From Oligoflexus sp. (GTDB lineage Bacteria; Bdellovibrionota_B; Oligoflexia; Oligoflexales; Oligoflexaceae): a DNA stretch of 64,000 bases. A program made the position numbers and the translations under genes. Where the stretch lies: contig JACMOC010000035.1 in assembly GCA_014378195.1 (NCBI GenBank), positions 33,680 to 97,679 of the forward strand. The letters run 5' to 3'. How positions within the stretch are numbered: the first letter of the stretch is position 1; each line of letters starts with the position of its first letter. Below are positions 62,316 through 64,000 of the stretch, piece after piece. The notes below the pieces were generated by a model that saw nothing but the letters and a program-made list of their open reading frames with translations, was not told the DNA's origin and made no database searches.

Positions 62316-63644
62316 ATGAAAACGACCCGAATGCTTTGGCTTTGCCTGATGTGTGGATGCAAAACTGTAGGGCCTCGCGTACCGGATGCTTATCCGTTGA
62401 ATCCATCCTCCGGAAACGAACAGACCTCGGCAGCGACCCCCGCTTTCACTCCGGATACCGCGGGAGCTCAATCGTCCTCTGTAGCCATAGCTCCAACTCC
62501 CCCTGGAACTAAGGCCGGTACTACAGTGACGACCGCAAGCGTCCCATCTCTATTCGACAATAATTCGTCTATCATCACCGTAGAGATCACCAAAAAGGAT
62601 TGGGCGACCTTTAGCGCGTCCGAGCCTAAAGCAAAGTGTGACTTCAATTACATTGGCCCTCAGTACGATTGGGGTACCGTAGAATCTGTGAAAATAGGCA
62701 CCACTGTCTTTTCCGGTGCAAGCATTCAGAAGAGATCGGCGTGTGAGTCATTTTCCGATTCCAAACCCTCCTTTGCCCTAAGGTTTGATAACGATCTCAA
62801 AACGAAAGCCATACAATTGCTTGGACATTCTTCTATAGTCTTGAATAACTCAGTCCCCGACGATAGCTATCTCCGCGAATGTTTCGCCTTCGATATGTTT
62901 CGAAAAGCTGGTGTCGCTGCTCCGCGTTGTCTCTTTGCGCGCGTAACGGTTAATGGCGCTGCCGCCGGGCTTTATATTGCCGTTGAACCGATCGATGCTG
63001 CGTTCGTAGAGAAGAGTTATGGGAAACCCGTAGGCAATCTCTATGAATTCGCTGGCGAATATTTTGCAAGCTGGGCTCTTCCGCGTGTCAAACGTCACCT
63101 CGAAACCTTCTCAGGAGACTTTAGTCTTCATGACATCACCAATGTAATGGATACAATAGAGCCGGCCAAAGCAGGGGATGTGGTACCTCTCGTGAATCTC
63201 ATCGATAATCCTTCTATCATGAATTTCTGGGCCACCGAAATTCTATTAGCGCATTGGGATGGGTTGATGGAATCCGCAACTAATTCTTACATTTATTTTG
63301 GGGGAAGCGATGGCAAGATGCGCGCGATACCGTGGGGCACGGATTATATTCTCAATGCTACGAGCTCGGTAAAAACCAATCATATTTATGCCACGCTTGA
63401 TCTGCCTTTTGCTTTATCCCAAACACCCGTTCAGAAAGCGGCTTTGGCAAGAGTCGTTTGGCGACTCCTGGATACACAGTGGCAAGAACCAACAATGGAG
63501 AGCGATCTAAGACTTAAGGCATCCCTGATCGAGAGTTCTATTGAGCCCACTTCGCTGCCTGCATGGAGAACATCTGTCGAGAGTCTTATCGCTCAAATGA
63601 AGGTGCGTCGAAAACAGGTCGAAGCATTTTTGCCGAGGCAGTAG
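62316..63644 (+). CDS. CotH-kinase-family lipoprotein
   Basis: This 442-residue protein has a signal peptide ending in CGC (lipobox-like) and a Ser/Thr/Pro/Ala-rich tether (about 20-75). The body matches CotH: ITVEITKKDWATFSA, SFALRFDNDL, NNSVPDDSYLRECFAFDMFR and later HWDGLMESATNSYIYF with AIPWGTDYI in place of the usual IPWDLD. CotH proteins phosphorylate surface proteins in spore coats or have adhesin-like roles in other bacteria. The active-site variation WGTD leaves the activity open. GAGGT precedes the ATG. Confidence 0.83.
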   Translation: MKTTRMLWLCLMCGCKTVGPRVPDAYPLNPSSGNEQTSAATPAFTPDTAGAQSSSVAIAPTPPGTKAGTTVTTASVPSLFDNNSSIITVEITKKDWATFSASEPKAKCDFNYIGPQYDWGTVESVKIGTTVFSGASIQKRSACESFSDSKPSFALRFDNDLKTKAIQLLGHSSIVLNNSVPDDSYLRECFAFDMFRKAGVAAPRCLFARVTVNGAAAGLYIAVEPIDAAFVEKSYGKPVGNLYEFAGEYFASWALPRVKRHLETFSGDFSLHDITNVMDTIEPAKAGDVVPLVNLIDNPSIMNFWATEILLAHWDGLMESATNSYIYFGGSDGKMRAIPWGTDYILNATSSVKTNHIYATLDLPFALSQTPVQKAALARVVWRLLDTQWQEPTMESDLRLKASLIESSIEPTSLPAWRTSVESLIAQMKVRRKQVEAFLPRQ

Positions 63645-63710
63645 AGCTATGAGTACTGTCGCGCATATCAAACACTATTCGAGCAATTCCGAAATTATGA
63701 CCATTTTTAG

Positions 63711-63737
63711 GCATCGATTTTATCGATGCTCGTTTTT
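63711..63737 (+). terminator. Intrinsic terminator after the CotH gene
   Basis: GCATCGAT (63711-63718) pairs with ATCGATGC (63722-63729) around TTT, followed by TCGTTTTTTG. Confidence 0.8.
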
Positions 63738-63744
63738 TGTTTGA

Positions 63745-63888
63745 GCGCAGAGCGTCGAACAAGTCGGTAGTTTTCTGAAAGCGGCCGATGAAATCGAAAA
63801 ACTGCGACGGAAGAAAAAAAGGGATCTGTTGCGGCTGCAAACTGAGAAGGAGAAAATGCGGCTCTGTTGCATCTGCCGAGTGTTCTGA
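63745..63888 (+). pseudogene. Coiled-coil fragment interrupted by an IS6-like element
   Basis: An open frame without a start codon reads VEQVGSFLKAADEIEKLRR and then a charged coiled coil ending KEKMR exactly at the IS left end (63860). Beyond that it continues only into IS sequence and stops at 63888. It looks like the 3' part of a gene (the EQVGSFL-plus-coiled-coil pattern recalls the end of type I restriction specificity subunits, a weak match) truncated on both sides. It could also be chance. Confidence 0.3.
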
Positions 63889-64000
63889 TATCATAGAACA
63901 ATTCACATCGGGAGATAGTCCATGCTTTTTGATACCAAAGGTCACTGCTTTGAGCGAGAGATCATAATGCTCAATGTCCGTTGGTATCTTACTTATAAGC
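63860..64000 (+). mobile_element. IS6-family insertion sequence, left end (continues beyond the window)
   Basis: GGCTCTGTTGCA at 63860-63871 is the left terminal inverted repeat of IS6/IS26/IS240-type elements (consensus GGxxCTGTTGCAAA). The transposase start follows about 50 nt later in the family's usual place. If a target duplication exists, it would be the 8 bases GAAAATGC at 63852-63859; the other end lies outside. Confidence 0.8.
63922..64000 (+). CDS. IS6-family transposase, N-terminal part (cut by window edge)
   Basis: The visible 26 codons read FDTKGHCFEREIIMLNVRWY and so match the opening of IS6-family DDE transposases (KGRHFxxxIILLxVRWYxxY). GGGAG lies just upstream of the ATG. 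The frame is open to the window end. It is the transposase of the element beginning at 63860. Confidence 0.85.
   Translation, partial: MLFDTKGHCFEREIIMLNVRWYLTYK

Overview
The window reads as chromosome of a free-living Gram-negative bacterium. It has an Mla-type lipid transport cassette, an RND/TolC efflux tripartite system, a YejM/PbgA-like inner-membrane protein and many lipobox-bearing secreted proteins. The density of short lipoproteins, a MYXO-CTERM-like sorting tail, PilZ proteins of the type common in deltaproteobacteria-like lineages and a MGAQWK-type YebC suggest a Bdellovibrionota/Oligoflexia or myxobacteria-like relative. That placement is inference; no rRNA or tRNA gene is present to fix it, and I saw no CRISPR array.

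Layout. 0-1.6 kb: end of a threonine operon (thrB, thrC). 2.2-5.2 kb: an Mla-like operon (lipoprotein, MlaE permease, MlaF ATPase, MlaD). 5.2-8.6 kb: an acyl-CoA dehydrogenase facing an ABC-F ATPase. 8.9-12.1 kb: metE with a divergent LysR regulator. 12.2-21.6 kb: secreted and envelope proteins, a Rieske oxygenase, a hydrolase, a methyltransferase, a HEAT-repeat protein, an AI-2E family transporter and a DUF1615 lipoprotein. 21.9-25.8 kb: YebC, which appears to start at an AUC codon, then DUF1003, DedA and an ABC-2 exporter.

26.5-36.6 kb is an accessory region full of gene debris. It holds a ferritin-like gene, a remnant resembling an acyl-CoA dehydrogenase tail in front of a PIG-L protein with an altered metal motif, and a mini-metzincin. 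It also holds a frameshifted ankyrin/dienelactone-hydrolase chimera and a frameshifted, truncated Tat/[2Fe-2S] oxidoreductase subunit. Intact genes are interspersed: an aldo/keto reductase, two TetR regulators and the YejM-like protein.

36.6-42 kb carries the most interesting locus. A lipoprotein with a crystallin-like tail converges on a three-gene operon: a membrane class III nucleotide cyclase, a stand-alone PilZ protein, and a PilZ domain fused to an alpha-oxoamine synthase. This looks like second-messenger control built into a PLP enzyme that would make a lipid or a signal molecule. I know of no described example.

43.5-49.6 kb is a heavy-metal-type RND efflux operon (TolC, adaptor, pump, small lipoprotein). 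49.7-52 kb has an SDR and two divergent TetR genes, each resembling one of the two TetR genes at 31-34 kb; their shared promoter region carries a direct repeat. 52.8-56.3 kb has an MFS transporter and a two-gene ergothioneine cassette (egtB, egtD). 56.5-63.6 kb has two secreted metalloproteases, a small periplasmic protein, an ABC ATPase stub, a glycosyltransferase and a CotH-type lipoprotein. The window ends inside an IS6-family element whose left inverted repeat begins at about 63860.
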